Shown here: positions 1-7,622 of the stretch, in pieces
Layout of the letters: every line of letters starts with the position of its first letter
Numbering within the stretch: the first letter of the stretch is position 1
Source of the DNA: CAUZIZ01 sp965219855
GTDB taxonomy: Bacteria; Acidobacteriota; UBA6911; RPQK01; JAJDTT01
Length of the DNA: 64,000 bases
Assembly (NCBI GenBank): GCA_965219855.1
Contig: CBDCOR010000014.1
Location: 124,001-188,000, forward strand
Direction: 5' to 3'
Notes under the pieces: model-generated
Database searches by the model: none
Told to the model about the DNA's origin: nothing
What the model saw: only the letters and a program-made list of their open reading frames with translations
Program-made: the position numbers and the translations under genes

Positions 1-283
1 TACCGCACGATTTTTCCAGCGCGGCTCCTGTCCGAAAGAGAGAACCTTAGTCATGAAGTCGTATCTGGTGGCGATGGCGGAGAAGATGGGGTACACATCT
101 AGGGTGGAGATTGCACAAACCGTAGCCAACCTGACCGAATCTTCCACCAATCTATACGAACTCATCAAGGGAAAAAACCTACGGGTTTATCCCGATGTGG
201 ACCTGCGCTTGGCGGTGAGTCGAGCGGGGGCACGAAAAACCTTCCTCATGCCGGACTATCGGGATTGCCACCGAAGGTACTGA
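1..283 (+). pseudogene. Phage terminase large-subunit-like fragment
   Basis: The frame is open from the left edge to the stop at 283; the first ATG is at 53. Residues translated from about 100 to 230 resemble the C-terminal part of phage terminase large subunits: a QTVANLTESS stretch, then NLYELIKGKNLRVYPD and DLRLAVSRA, close to the family pattern of LYdLIk-rNLvvYPD followed by LRlAvSRAvAvE. After SRA the match stops abruptly and the rest of the frame does not continue the family sequence, so this is a remnant truncated on its 3' side, and its 5' part lies outside the window. No other phage gene is visible. Family assignment comes from memory of the motif and was not searched. The 3' end overlaps the end of a minus-strand membrane protein gene (stop at 246-248). 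Confidence 0.45.
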
Positions 284-481
284 GCAGTCGATTGAAGTCT
301 GAGAGTCTATTGATGGCCGGATCCTCCGCAACTTGTCCGAAGACGAGTCGTATCGAGAGTTCAGGAATGCCTGTCTCCTTTGCGATCGCGGGAATCTGAT
401 CGTCAACTGCGCATCCGGTTCGAAAGTCAAAGATAGTCCGTATACCGACCCTTCTGAGCTTGAGAATATCTTGCTTGAAGT
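246..481 (-). pseudogene. C-terminal part of membrane protein severed by IS4 copy 1
   Basis: On the minus strand, removing the IS4 element at 482-1797 and one copy of its 9-bp target duplication joins the gene at 1807-2668 in frame to this stretch, which then runs to a TGA at 246-248. The restored reading after KLLLYFK continues QDILKLRRVGIRTIFDF and ends LLSTFGGNPDSPA, giving 366 codons in total (365 residues). The recovered tail is soluble and contains a helix-hairpin-helix-like LRRVGIRTIFDF segment. In the present sequence the fragment has no start of its own and is presumably untranslated. Confidence 0.75.
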
Positions 482-1797
482 CAGTAGTGTCCCAACGTTT
501 GGGTTTCTAATCTCTGTAAAGTATTAATGAGTAATATGTTAGAGAAGATAATGGGTGTTTCCGACTTGAAAGTGAGTGTACGCTCACGCCCTTCAGTTCA
601 TAAGGAGGGCGAGCATGTACACGGGCACGACGATTTTTTCTCAGGTGATGCGGCATCTTCCCTGGCATCATTTTCATCGCATTGTTCAGCACTACGGAGG
701 CGACTACAAGGTCAAGTCGTTCCGCTGTGCCGACCATTACCGGGTCATGGCCTTTGCACAGTTGACCTATCGCGAGAGCTTGCGCGATATCGAAGCCTGC
801 CTACGGGCCATGAGATCCAAGCTCTTCCACATGGGCATTCGCTCCACGGTCTCCCGCAACAATCTGTCCAATGCCAACGAGAGGCGCGACTGGCGCATCT
901 ATGCCGAGTTTGCCCAAGTGCTTATCGCCGAAGCGCGCCGCCTGTACACCGACGAGGACCTGGGAGTCGACCTGAACGCGACCGTCTATGCCTTGGACTC
1001 CACGACCATCGACCTGTGCCTCTCGGTCTTCCCCTGGGCGCGCTTCCGCCGTACCAAGGGGGCGATCAAACTGCATACCTTGCTCAACCTGCACGGCGCC
1101 ATTCCCGAGTTCGTTCTGATCTCGGACGGAAAACTGCACGATGTCCACGCCTTGGACCACCTGATTCCTTGTCCCGGTGCCTACTACATCATGGATCGCG
1201 GATACCTGGATTTCGGGCGCCTGTACCGACTCCATTCTGCCCGGTCGTTATTCGTGACCCGCGCCAAGGCCAACTTCAAGTTCCGCCGCCGCTACTCCCA
1301 CCCGGTGGACAGAACGACGGGACTGATCTGCGACCAAACTGTCCTGCTGAGCACCTTCTATCCGGCCAAGGCCTACCCCGAACCTTTGCGTCGCATCAAG
1401 TTCTTCGACGTCACCACCGACCTGCGGCTAGTATTCCTCACCAACGACTTTGCTTCTCCCGCTCTGACTATTGCCCGGCTCTACAAGCTCCGCTGGCAGA
1501 TCGAACTGTTCTTCAAATGGATCAAACAGCATCTCCGCATCAAGGCCTTTTACGGCACCAGTCCCAATGCCGTGAAAACACAAATCTGGATCGCCCTCAG
1601 TACCTACCTGCTCATCGCCATCATCCGCAAGCGCCTCTATCTCGAGTTGCCGCTCTACACAATTCTCCAGGTCCTGAGTGTCTCGCTCTTCGAGAAAACC
1701 CCAATTTTACAGGCCTTTCAGGACATGCATTACATTACTCAGAATAGTGACATTCATAAACAGTTGATGTTATTCGACTAACGCTGGGACGCTACTG
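482..1797 (+). mobile_element. IS4-family insertion sequence, copy 1
   Basis: A 1,316-bp element with terminal inverted repeats CAGTAGTGTCCCAACGTT on the left and the complement of CAGTAGCGTCCCAGCGTT on the right. It is flanked by a perfect 9-bp target duplication, GCTTGAAGT, at 473-481 and 1798-1806. It carries one transposase gene. A second, nearly identical copy of the same length is at 53943-55258. The insertion cuts a minus-strand membrane protein gene. The 9-bp duplication agrees with IS4-family behaviour. Confidence 0.95.
615..1781 (+). CDS. IS4-family DDE transposase, copy 1
   Basis: A 388-residue transposase catalysing cut-and-paste movement of the surrounding element. The N-terminal region (HHFHRIVQHYGGDYKVKSF, then LTYRESLRDIEACL) matches the DUF4372-type N-terminus common in IS4-family enzymes. 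The catalytic region has ALDSTTIDLCLSVFPW and the C-terminal YKLRWQIELFFKWIKQHL, the Y-(2)-R-(3)-E-(6)-K type signature of IS4. I chose ATG 615 because a strong ribosome site, TAAGGAGGGC, lies at 601-610; the frame is open to an ATG at 576, but that start lacks a ribosome site. The gene fills almost the whole element and ends 16 bases before its right end. It appears intact and is probably functional, since two near-identical copies are present. Confidence 0.93.
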   Translation: MYTGTTIFSQVMRHLPWHHFHRIVQHYGGDYKVKSFRCADHYRVMAFAQLTYRESLRDIEACLRAMRSKLFHMGIRSTVSRNNLSNANERRDWRIYAEFAQVLIAEARRLYTDEDLGVDLNATVYALDSTTIDLCLSVFPWARFRRTKGAIKLHTLLNLHGAIPEFVLISDGKLHDVHALDHLIPCPGAYYIMDRGYLDFGRLYRLHSARSLFVTRAKANFKFRRRYSHPVDRTTGLICDQTVLLSTFYPAKAYPEPLRRIKFFDVTTDLRLVFLTNDFASPALTIARLYKLRWQIELFFKWIKQHLRIKAFYGTSPNAVKTQIWIALSTYLLIAIIRKRLYLELPLYTILQVLSVSLFEKTPILQAFQDMHYITQNSDIHKQLMLFD

Positions 1798-2668
1798 GCT
1801 TGAAGTAGAGAAGGAGCTTTGCCTGAGCGATCCAGTCCACGAGCTTCTCAGCGTTAAAGGGAGTCTTTAGAAGAAGGTCAATCAAGTTCGCCTCAGCCAG
1901 ATTCTGACTGTTGTCGACCTCGACTTCCCCGAGTCGCACTTTGTTGAATGCATTAATCCCTTCGATCATATCCAGCGGCAACTCATCAGCGGTTTCTTCC
2001 CTGCTTCGGGAGAAAATCCCGACTTTATCCCGAATGTAGACGAGAGCCTGTTCGGGCACCATTCCGGCCAGGAAGGCGACCACCGGAAGAAGCTCCCCCG
2101 TGTAGGCTCGGGATGGGAGGGAATTGAGAACGAACGACAGCATCAATGCCACAAGCGAAGCAAATATCACTCGTATACTGGAGCTGTAGTAGGTACTCGG
2201 GGTCAGATCACCATTGATTAGCCGGCGCACAATGTTACGGGCTGACCAGATGAAGGCTCCTAAGTAAGCCATCGTCAGAGCCAGCATTCCCTGGGATCTC
2301 ATTGCCTGGACTTCCTCGGGTGTCAGTCCAGTCACCATCGCCCCTGTCAGAATAAGGTTCGGAGAACCAGGATTTATCGAAACCAGTTCTCTGCCGAAGA
2401 GCAGCGCCGTAAAACCGGCGAGACAAACAAAGGTCGCGAACGCGGTTGGGAGGAGATAGTCTCTCGCTGCATATTCGTCCTTTATAGAAGAGGTAAAGTG
2501 AAGTACCTCCTCATCTCTGATCCCCAGAACCCGAAGGACATTCTTGAATTCCCTTTCCTTTTTCTGCAGTCGGATCCTGAGAAAGGTCAGCACTGTAGCC
2601 ACCATGAAGGAACTCAGGGCGATTACAATGACAATCTTTAGTGCTGAAAGAAGCAACTGGGAAGACAT
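1778..2668 (-). CDS. Polytopic membrane protein, 3' end replaced by IS4 sequence
   Basis: The gene encodes a protein of unknown family. The N-terminus has a membrane helix (residues about 6-29), followed by a charged KKEREFKNVLRVLGI segment and further hydrophobic stretches near residues 73-92, 128-148, 166-186 and 193-210, so four or five membrane spans. A soluble C-terminal region follows (from about 220). The reading now ends inside the IS4 right end: the last few residues (VASQR) are element-encoded, and the true C-terminus lies at 246-481. The start ATG at 2668 lies 96 bases after the stop of the EF-Tu-like gene, on the same strand, so the two may be co-transcribed. The uninterrupted product would have 365 residues. 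It is best treated as an interrupted gene, although a truncated membrane product could still be made. Confidence 0.75.
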   Translation of the reverse strand: MSSQLLLSALKIVIVIALSSFMVATVLTFLRIRLQKKEREFKNVLRVLGIRDEEVLHFTSSIKDEYAARDYLLPTAFATFVCLAGFTALLFGRELVSINPGSPNLILTGAMVTGLTPEEVQAMRSQGMLALTMAYLGAFIWSARNIVRRLINGDLTPSTYYSSSIRVIFASLVALMLSFVLNSLPSRAYTGELLPVVAFLAGMVPEQALVYIRDKVGIFSRSREETADELPLDMIEGINAFNKVRLGEVEVDNSQNLAEANLIDLLLKTPFNAEKLVDWIAQAKLLLYFKPVASQR

Positions 2669-2764
2669 ACTTACCTAACGTCGAAAAATCTTGGTCACTC
2701 CCACCTCAGACCTTGAACTCTTAGCTGGGAGGCTCCAGCCGGATTGGGCTTCGCCCTTGGTTTA

Positions 2765-4030
2765 TCACGGGATCTCGGTTATCGTACCCGCCCCTACTGT
2801 GCGCCCGCCCTCTCGAATGGCAAAACGCAATCCCTTTTCCATGGCAATCGGAGAGATCAGCTCGAGGTGAATCGATACGATGTCGCCCGGCATCACCATC
2901 TCGGTTCCCTCAGGCAAGCTCACCACTCCCGTCACGTCCGTGGTTCGGAAGTAGAACTGCGGTCGGTAGCCCGCGAAGAAGGGCGTGTTCCGTCCCCCCT
3001 CGTCCTTGGTGAGAATGTAGGCCTCAGCCGAAAAGCGCGTGTGGGGCCTGATCGAGCCCGGCTTGGCCACCACCTGCCCCCGCTCCACTTCCTTCTTGTC
3101 CAGTCCTCTCACCAGCAATCCTACGTTGTCTCCGGCCTGCCCCTCGTCCAGCAGCTTGCGGAACATCTCGATTCCCGCGATCACCCTCTTTTGCGTCTCC
3201 CGGATCCCCACGATCTCCACCTCGTCTCCCACGCGCACCTTGCCACGCTCGATCCTCCCCGTGACCACCGTCCCACGGCCCGAGATCGAGAAAATGTCTT
3301 CGATCGGCATCAAGAACGGCTTGTCCACGTCTCGCTCAGGTACGGGAATCCAATCTTCCATTGCCTCGAGCAGGTCGTAAACACACTTCGTCTTCCCAGC
3401 ATCGTCCGGGTTCCGAAGAGCTTGTAATGCAGAACCTCTAATGAACGGAGTTCGGGCGCCCTCAAATTGGTGGACGGAAAGAAGTTCTCGAACCTGGAGT
3501 TCTACGGAATCAATCAGTCGGGGATCCTCAACGATGTCTATCTTGTTCAAGAAAACGACCAACCTGGATATTCCGATCTTTTGCGCTAGACGGACTTGCT
3601 CGCGCGTCTGAAGCATCGGCCCGTCGGGTACCGAGACTACCAGAATCGCTCCGTCCATCTGTGCCGCACCTGTGAGCAGATTCTTAAGGTAATCCCCATG
3701 GCTGGGACAGTCTATGTGAGCATAGTGTCGATTCTCTGTCTCGTACTCAACGTGCGCCGTTGCGATCCGGATCCCTCGCGCCCTTTCTTCCGGCGCCCTG
3801 TCGATCGAGTCATAGGTTTGTTCCTTAACGTCTGGGTTCTGCCTTGCCAGGATCTTCGTAAGCGCCGCCGTCAACGTCGTTTTTCCGTGCCCGACTTGCC
3901 CCAAAGTTCCAACATTGACGTGCGGCTTAGTCGGCCCGAACTTTTCCCCTTGGGGAAAAGCGGAGCAAGAGAACAAAAACCAAGCCGAAAGAAAACCACT
4001 AAACACGATCTGAAACTTGGATGATTTCAT
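2765..4030 (-). CDS. EF-Tu-like GTPase with N-terminal export signal
   Basis: A full-length EF-Tu homologue (421 residues from ATG 4030) with three recognisable domains: GTPase domain to about residue 225, then the two beta-barrel domains (FSISGRGTVVTGRIERG; PHTRFSAEAYILTKDEGG; RFAIREGGRTVGAGTITEI). Instead of the usual short cytosolic N-terminus it starts MKSSKFQIVFSGFLSAW followed by FLFSC, a basic-hydrophobic signal peptide with a lipobox-like Cys22. Guanine-binding NKID (162-165) is kept. Other motifs deviate: the P-loop is GQVGHGKT (44-51) where EF-Tu has GHVDHGKT; switch I is ARGIRIA, with Arg88 at the position of the invariant Thr61 of E. coli; switch II is DCPSH, with Ser110 for Gly83, though His111 is kept. 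It is therefore probably an exported paralogue and not the translation factor. I preferred ATG 4030 because the upstream extension to 4096 would overlap the preceding gene and bury the signal peptide. Confidence 0.85.
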   Translation of the reverse strand: MKSSKFQIVFSGFLSAWFLFSCSAFPQGEKFGPTKPHVNVGTLGQVGHGKTTLTAALTKILARQNPDVKEQTYDSIDRAPEERARGIRIATAHVEYETENRHYAHIDCPSHGDYLKNLLTGAAQMDGAILVVSVPDGPMLQTREQVRLAQKIGISRLVVFLNKIDIVEDPRLIDSVELQVRELLSVHQFEGARTPFIRGSALQALRNPDDAGKTKCVYDLLEAMEDWIPVPERDVDKPFLMPIEDIFSISGRGTVVTGRIERGKVRVGDEVEIVGIRETQKRVIAGIEMFRKLLDEGQAGDNVGLLVRGLDKKEVERGQVVAKPGSIRPHTRFSAEAYILTKDEGGRNTPFFAGYRPQFYFRTTDVTGVVSLPEGTEMVMPGDIVSIHLELISPIAMEKGLRFAIREGGRTVGAGTITEIP

Positions 4031-4056
4031 CTTTCGACCCCCACTTCGGGATAATC

Positions 4057-4410
4057 TCACAGGAACCCGGCTATCAGGGAACGATCGAACCGCCATCCCT
4101 CTGCTTCTTTCAGCATGCGTACAAGATAGAGCACTTCCACTCCTCCTTCGGTCCTTTCTCCCTGGAGCTCAAGGATTGCGATATCACCGCGCTCCTCGCC
4201 CCCAAGGACTTTCGTCTTTCCCTTTGGAAGGAGAAAGGCGATCTCGTCAACAACAGTTTCGAAGTTCTCTTCATCGGAAGCGTCAGGGTCTACGAGCTCC
4301 CGGAGTGTTTTGGATTCCACGCCCATTCGAACTACCTTCCAGTCCTTCGTCTTGATTGCATTCAGGTGAAACAACCCGGCGATGCGTCGGCGGAACTTTC
4401 TGTCAACCAT
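4057..4410 (-). CDS. Small hypothetical protein upstream of the EF-Tu-like gene
   Basis: The product is 117 residues, unrecognised. It is soluble and charged, with an acidic middle (DPDASDEENFETVVDEIAFLLP) and a C-terminus of the form VEVLYLVRMLKEAEGWRFDRS, which recalls the last strands of NTF2-like or DUF4878-type folds (strand, then GWR/K and a final hydrophobic strand). I place no weight on that resemblance. There is no signal peptide from this start; a TTG three bases upstream is an alternative start. It ends 26 bases before the ATG of the EF-Tu-like gene, on the same strand, so both are probably in one transcript. The open frame on the opposite strand appears to be a shadow. Confidence 0.5.
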   Translation of the reverse strand: MVDRKFRRRIAGLFHLNAIKTKDWKVVRMGVESKTLRELVDPDASDEENFETVVDEIAFLLPKGKTKVLGGEERGDIAILELQGERTEGGVEVLYLVRMLKEAEGWRFDRSLIAGFL

Positions 4411-4649
4411 CAACTAATGTTGAACTCAGATTTACACCATTTCTTTTGCCAGGTTGTCAACAGTTGCAGCACAGTGGAATCAAACCGGACTGCAAACGGG
4501 GATAGGACCGTCGTTGTTAACGTCATTGATCTGGAAGTTTGGAAACAGAAAGGAAAGTTCATAAACTTCCTTAAGGAACAATGGAAGGTAACTTCATCAA
4601 TATTTGTTGAAGAGAACTGGAAGAAACTCACTCCACATTGACAACCAAC
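4411..4649. other. AT-richer gap without a supported gene
   Basis: About 240 bases that are clearly AT-richer than the neighbourhood. Short frames exist on both strands, but none has a ribosome site or a recognisable product. It may hold the promoter of the minus-strand cluster that begins at 4410. Confidence 0.4.
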
Positions 4650-4699
4650 ATGGTGTCAGGGGCCACTGAGGGCCACTTCAAAACCGGCCAAAGCGGCCC
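4650..4699. repeat. Possible end of an IS21-type element
   Basis: The sequence TGTCAGGGGCCACTGAGGGC followed by CACTTCAAAACCGGCC has the tandem GGCCACTT-like blocks typical of IS21-family ends. It abuts the truncated aminotransferase fragment, so it may be the scar of the insertion that destroyed that gene. The assignment rests on appearance only. Confidence 0.3.
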
Positions 4700-4905
4700 C
4701 CGGGTCTGCGCAGCCAGTGTGAGCCCTTTCGCCAGGAGATTGAAAAGAAGCTCCCTCCATCGATGTAACGCTTGCCGGCCGTATCGTAAACGTAGATTCC
4801 CTCGCGCCGCTCCAATAGGAGAAACTGGTAGGCTGCATCCCTCTGAAAGAGATGGTCCGGTGGATCCCCGCTGTGCATATCATCACCTTTCTTCCCTGAA
4901 AGCAC
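4678..4905 (-). pseudogene. N-terminal remnant of a class III aminotransferase
   Basis: Codons from ATG 4878 give HLFQRDAAYQFLLLERREG and then IYVYDTAGKRYIDGG, the typical N-terminal strand of PLP-dependent class III aminotransferases (pattern GeGiylyDxdGkrYiDg). Immediately after YIDGG the frame leaves the family sequence, and no further domain follows. This is a remnant of about 45 residues cut on its 3' side next to an IS-like end. It is unrelated to the complete HemL-like aminotransferase at 47.5-48.9 kb. Confidence 0.55.
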
Positions 4906-5003
4906 GGTAGTACCCCGTGCTCGTTGACGGCCTTTGGGGGCTGTCGTATGCTTCCTGCGCCTTGAGTGGATCTGGTGTTCGCTCCGGGTGCTGGTTGTCT
5001 AGA

Positions 5004-6947
5004 ATGGCCAACAAGCGCTGCCCGACGATCGACGACATTTGCAGCTTCCGTCAGGTGAGCGATGCTCAATTGTCCCCTGATGGGAAGGTCATCGCCTTCG
5101 TCGTTGGTGACTCGTATCTTAGCGACGACAAGCTTCCGAAGGCAAACATCTGGATGGTTTCTGCTGAGGGCGGAGAGGCTTGGGCACTCACCTCGGGTCC
5201 TCGCTCGGACGCCGCTCCCCGCTGGTCGCCCGATGGGCAAACGCTGGGATTCCTGTCCGACCGGGAGAAGGACGGCCTCTACCAGCTCTACCTCCTCCAA
5301 AGGAACGGAGGAGAAGCGCAACGCCTTGGCCACGTCGATGGTGCCATCCCAACAACCCGATCTCTGAAGTGCCTGGAGTGGTCCTCCGACGGCCAGGCTC
5401 TTTTCTTCCTGATGACGGATCCCCAGACCGAGGAGGAAGTGTGCCGTCGAGAGGAGAAGGACGACGCCATCGAGTTCGAGAAGAATCCCAAGTACACACG
5501 TCTTTACCGAATAGACATCCCCTCTGGCAAGACCACCTGCCTCTCTTCCGAGTGCCTTCAGATCTGGGAGTTCGCCGCAGCCCCCTCGGGTGATGAGTTT
5601 GCCGCCGTCTGTTCTCCCCTTCCTTTTGAGCAGTCTTGGTACACCTGCCGTCTTGCCACATTCTCCGATCCTGAATCGGAGCCCGTGGTGCTCTATGGGG
5701 GACCGCGCCAGGTCTCCAGCCCAGCTTGGTCTCCCGATGGCAAGCGAATCGCGTTTCTGTCCTCGAACTGGAGCGACCGGGGAGTCGTCGGAGGCGGCAT
5801 TTTCGTCGCTTCCGTCGGGGGCGGCGCTGTCCATGAACTGGCTTCCGATCAGGAGGCCAGCTTTAGCTGGTTGGAGTGGCTCGAGGACGGCGAAGGATTA
5901 ATCGCAGCTTCCCACGAATGGGGCGAGATGGCTCTCTCCGAAGTACGCTTGGACTCTGGTACTCAGCGTCGCCTCTGGCGTGGCCCGACCATGTTGACAG
6001 AGCCCAACTGGCCCCGCTTTAGTCGGGATCCTGCCGGTTCGATCGCCGTCGTGCGCGAGGATGGCAAGCACTCCAGACAAGTATGGTTGGGGAGGCCTTC
6101 GGGGGACCGGCTGGAATGGAGCCGGCTGACGGATTTCAATGAGCAGGCCGAGGAGTTGGTACTGGGATCGGTCGAGTCGGTTCGCTGGGAGGGCGCGGAC
6201 GGATGGGAGATGCAGGGCTTTCTCATACTCCCGCCCCACGCCGATTCCAAGGTCCCGTGTCCCCTTGTTACCAACGTTCACGGGGGACCCACGTTTACCT
6301 ACGGCCATCAGTATTACGCCGACAGCCGCTGCTTTCAACAGCTGGCGGCCCAGGGAATTGCCGTCTTCCTTCCCAATCCACGAGGCAGCACCGGACGAGG
6401 GCTGGCCTTCGCCGAGAGCAACATCGGGGACATGGGAGGTAAGGACTGGGAAGACATCCAGACGGGCATCGATGCGCTGATCGATCGGGGAGTTGCCGAT
6501 CCAGAGCGGCTCGGGATCACCGGCGGCAGCTACGGCGGATACATGACAGCCTGGGCCGTGACCCGGACCGATCGGTTCAAGGCAGCCGTGATGCTTGCCG
6601 GGATCTCGGACTGGCGCAGTTTTCATGGGAGATCCTACCTCTGTGACTGGGATGCGATTCACTACGGGGGAGCCGATCCTTGGGATCCGGATGGAGTCTT
6701 TCGTCCTCGCTCACCCATTACCCATGTGAAGAACGTGGTGACGCCCACCCTTATCCTGCACGGGGAAGAAGACCTGGACGTCCCCGTCGAACAGGGGTAT
6801 CTCTTCTACCGGGCCTTGAAGGATCTAGGCGTAGAAACAGAGCTCGTGGTCTATCCGCGGGAGCCACACAGCATCCGAGAAAAGGCCCACGTCTTGGATT
6901 CGAACCGCCGAACCGTCGAGTGGTTCACTCGGCATCTGCTGGGCTGA
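5004..6947 (+). CDS. S9-family peptidase (prolyl oligopeptidase / acylaminoacyl-peptidase type)
   Basis: A 647-residue serine peptidase cleaving short peptides or N-acylated peptides. The N-terminal two thirds is a WD40/TolB-like propeller with repeated SPDGK-type blades (QLSPDGKVIAF, RWSPDGQTLGF, AWSPDGKRIAF). The C-terminal alpha/beta-hydrolase domain has the nucleophile motif GGSYGGY with Ser near residue 509, HGEEDLDVP with the catalytic Asp near 590, and PREPHSI with His near 622. There is no signal peptide, so it is probably cytoplasmic. I chose ATG 5004 (MANKRCPTIDDI) because family members begin just before the IDD segment; the frame is open for 29 further codons upstream, but these look non-coding. 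Length is normal for the family. The stop is followed directly by VapB-like sequence. Confidence 0.92.
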   Translation: MANKRCPTIDDICSFRQVSDAQLSPDGKVIAFVVGDSYLSDDKLPKANIWMVSAEGGEAWALTSGPRSDAAPRWSPDGQTLGFLSDREKDGLYQLYLLQRNGGEAQRLGHVDGAIPTTRSLKCLEWSSDGQALFFLMTDPQTEEEVCRREEKDDAIEFEKNPKYTRLYRIDIPSGKTTCLSSECLQIWEFAAAPSGDEFAAVCSPLPFEQSWYTCRLATFSDPESEPVVLYGGPRQVSSPAWSPDGKRIAFLSSNWSDRGVVGGGIFVASVGGGAVHELASDQEASFSWLEWLEDGEGLIAASHEWGEMALSEVRLDSGTQRRLWRGPTMLTEPNWPRFSRDPAGSIAVVREDGKHSRQVWLGRPSGDRLEWSRLTDFNEQAEELVLGSVESVRWEGADGWEMQGFLILPPHADSKVPCPLVTNVHGGPTFTYGHQYYADSRCFQQLAAQGIAVFLPNPRGSTGRGLAFAESNIGDMGGKDWEDIQTGIDALIDRGVADPERLGITGGSYGGYMTAWAVTRTDRFKAAVMLAGISDWRSFHGRSYLCDWDAIHYGGADPWDPDGVFRPRSPITHVKNVVTPTLILHGEEDLDVPVEQGYLFYRALKDLGVETELVVYPREPHSIREKAHVLDSNRRTVEWFTRHLLG

Positions 6948-6949
6948 AA

Positions 6950-7204
6950 CCTTCAGGTAGAGAGAATCTGGCAACTGAAATTGCAACTCTCACTGGCGAA
7001 AGCAAAACGGAGGCGATCCGGAGAGCTCTGGAGGAACGCAAGGAACGGCTCTCGTTTCAGGTGGTGGCCCACGCCCGAGAAGCAGAAGTTCTCGAATTCT
7101 TGGAACGCGGAGTGTGGCCGCGTGTGCCTCCGGAATTGCTGGGGAAGGGAATCCCGCCGAAGGAGCATGATGCGCTCCTGGGATACGGTCCGGAGGGTGT
7201 ATGA
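6950..7204 (+). pseudogene. VapB-type antitoxin lacking its start
   Basis: In the frame ending at TGA 7202-7204 the translation reads NLATEIATLTGESKTEAIRR then ALEERKERL, the characteristic N-terminal block of Rv0623/VapB-type antitoxins, followed by a plausible toxin-binding tail. The first residues (the family starts M-x-L-x-I-K-N-P) are missing, and no start codon with a ribosome site precedes the block. It lies only a few bases after the S9 peptidase stop. The stop overlaps the ATG of the VapC remnant in the usual ATGA arrangement. Confidence 0.6.
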
Positions 7205-7284
7205 TTGTCGGCACTTCGGCAATTGTCGCCATCGTTCTAAAGGAGCCAGGTTTGGAGATTCTGCTCGGAGAATTCAAGCCTTAA
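7201..7284 (+). pseudogene. VapC-type PIN toxin remnant
   Basis: ATG 7201 overlaps the VapB stop. The product is MIVGTSAIVAIVLKEPG and ten more residues before a TAA at 7282. VapC toxins begin MIvDTSAivAil, so the first catalytic Asp of the PIN domain is replaced by Gly4, and the protein breaks off after 27 residues instead of about 130. The toxin is therefore dead twice over. Repeat sequence begins about 40 bases later. Confidence 0.6.
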
Positions 7285-7327
7285 CAACGGCCGGAAAGGG
7301 GTACGCGCTCGCGACCTTAGTAGGGCC

Positions 7328-7620
7328 TCCGGCTGGGAGCCGGTTCATTCAAGAAAGAAACTCCGAGTCCGGATCGTGGCGGTGATCTCCGGGCCGCCGT
7401 TCGTCGAGCGAAAGGCTCGGGACAGGAGTAATCTTCGGCCTGGAGACCGAAGCCACGTGAAGTGTCAGTTTAGTCCGACCCCCAGAAGCCCTGGCCCCGT
7501 TTGAAAAAGAAACTTCGGGCCCGACGTAGCGGTGGGCTCCAGGCCGCCGTCCGAGCCGAAGGCTCGGAAGAAAAGGACTTCGGCCTGGAGGCCAAAGCTA
7601 CGTTCGCCGATGAAGTTTCA
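7328..7620. repeat. Two composite palindromic repeats in tandem
   Basis: The gap between the VapC remnant and the phosphatase gene is filled by repeats. First comes a small hairpin CTCCGGCTGGGAGCCGG (from 7328) with an AAGAAAGAAACT spacer, then a palindrome at 7375-7457. A second palindrome is at 7526-7601 (GTAGCGGTGG ... GCCAAAGCTAC, with an inner CCGAGCCGAAGGCTCGG hairpin), and GATGAAGTTTCAG closes the unit. The same modules recur at 10.2, 13.7, 22.6, 23.8, 29.7, 44.2 and, in a variant form, at 40.9 and 53.7 kb. No coding signal is seen. Confidence 0.85.
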
Positions 7621-7622
7621 GG

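Noticed and set aside
527..1747. 406-codon frame overlapping the IS4 transposase in another frame (also at 53988-55208)
   Set aside because: The composition is that of a frame shadow; the 401-codon frame matches the IS4 family throughout.
2765..4030. Housekeeping elongation factor Tu
   Set aside because: The signal peptide, the Thr-to-Arg change in switch I and the lack of ribosomal-protein neighbours (str operon) speak against the translation factor.
4021..4641. 206-codon plus-strand frame opposite the small gene upstream of the EF-Tu paralogue
   Set aside because: No ribosome site or recognisable product; it spans a gene end and an AT-rich gap.
5188..6662. Several minus-strand frames opposite the S9 peptidase
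   Set aside because: They are antisense to a complete gene with all catalytic motifs, and show typical high-GC shadow composition.
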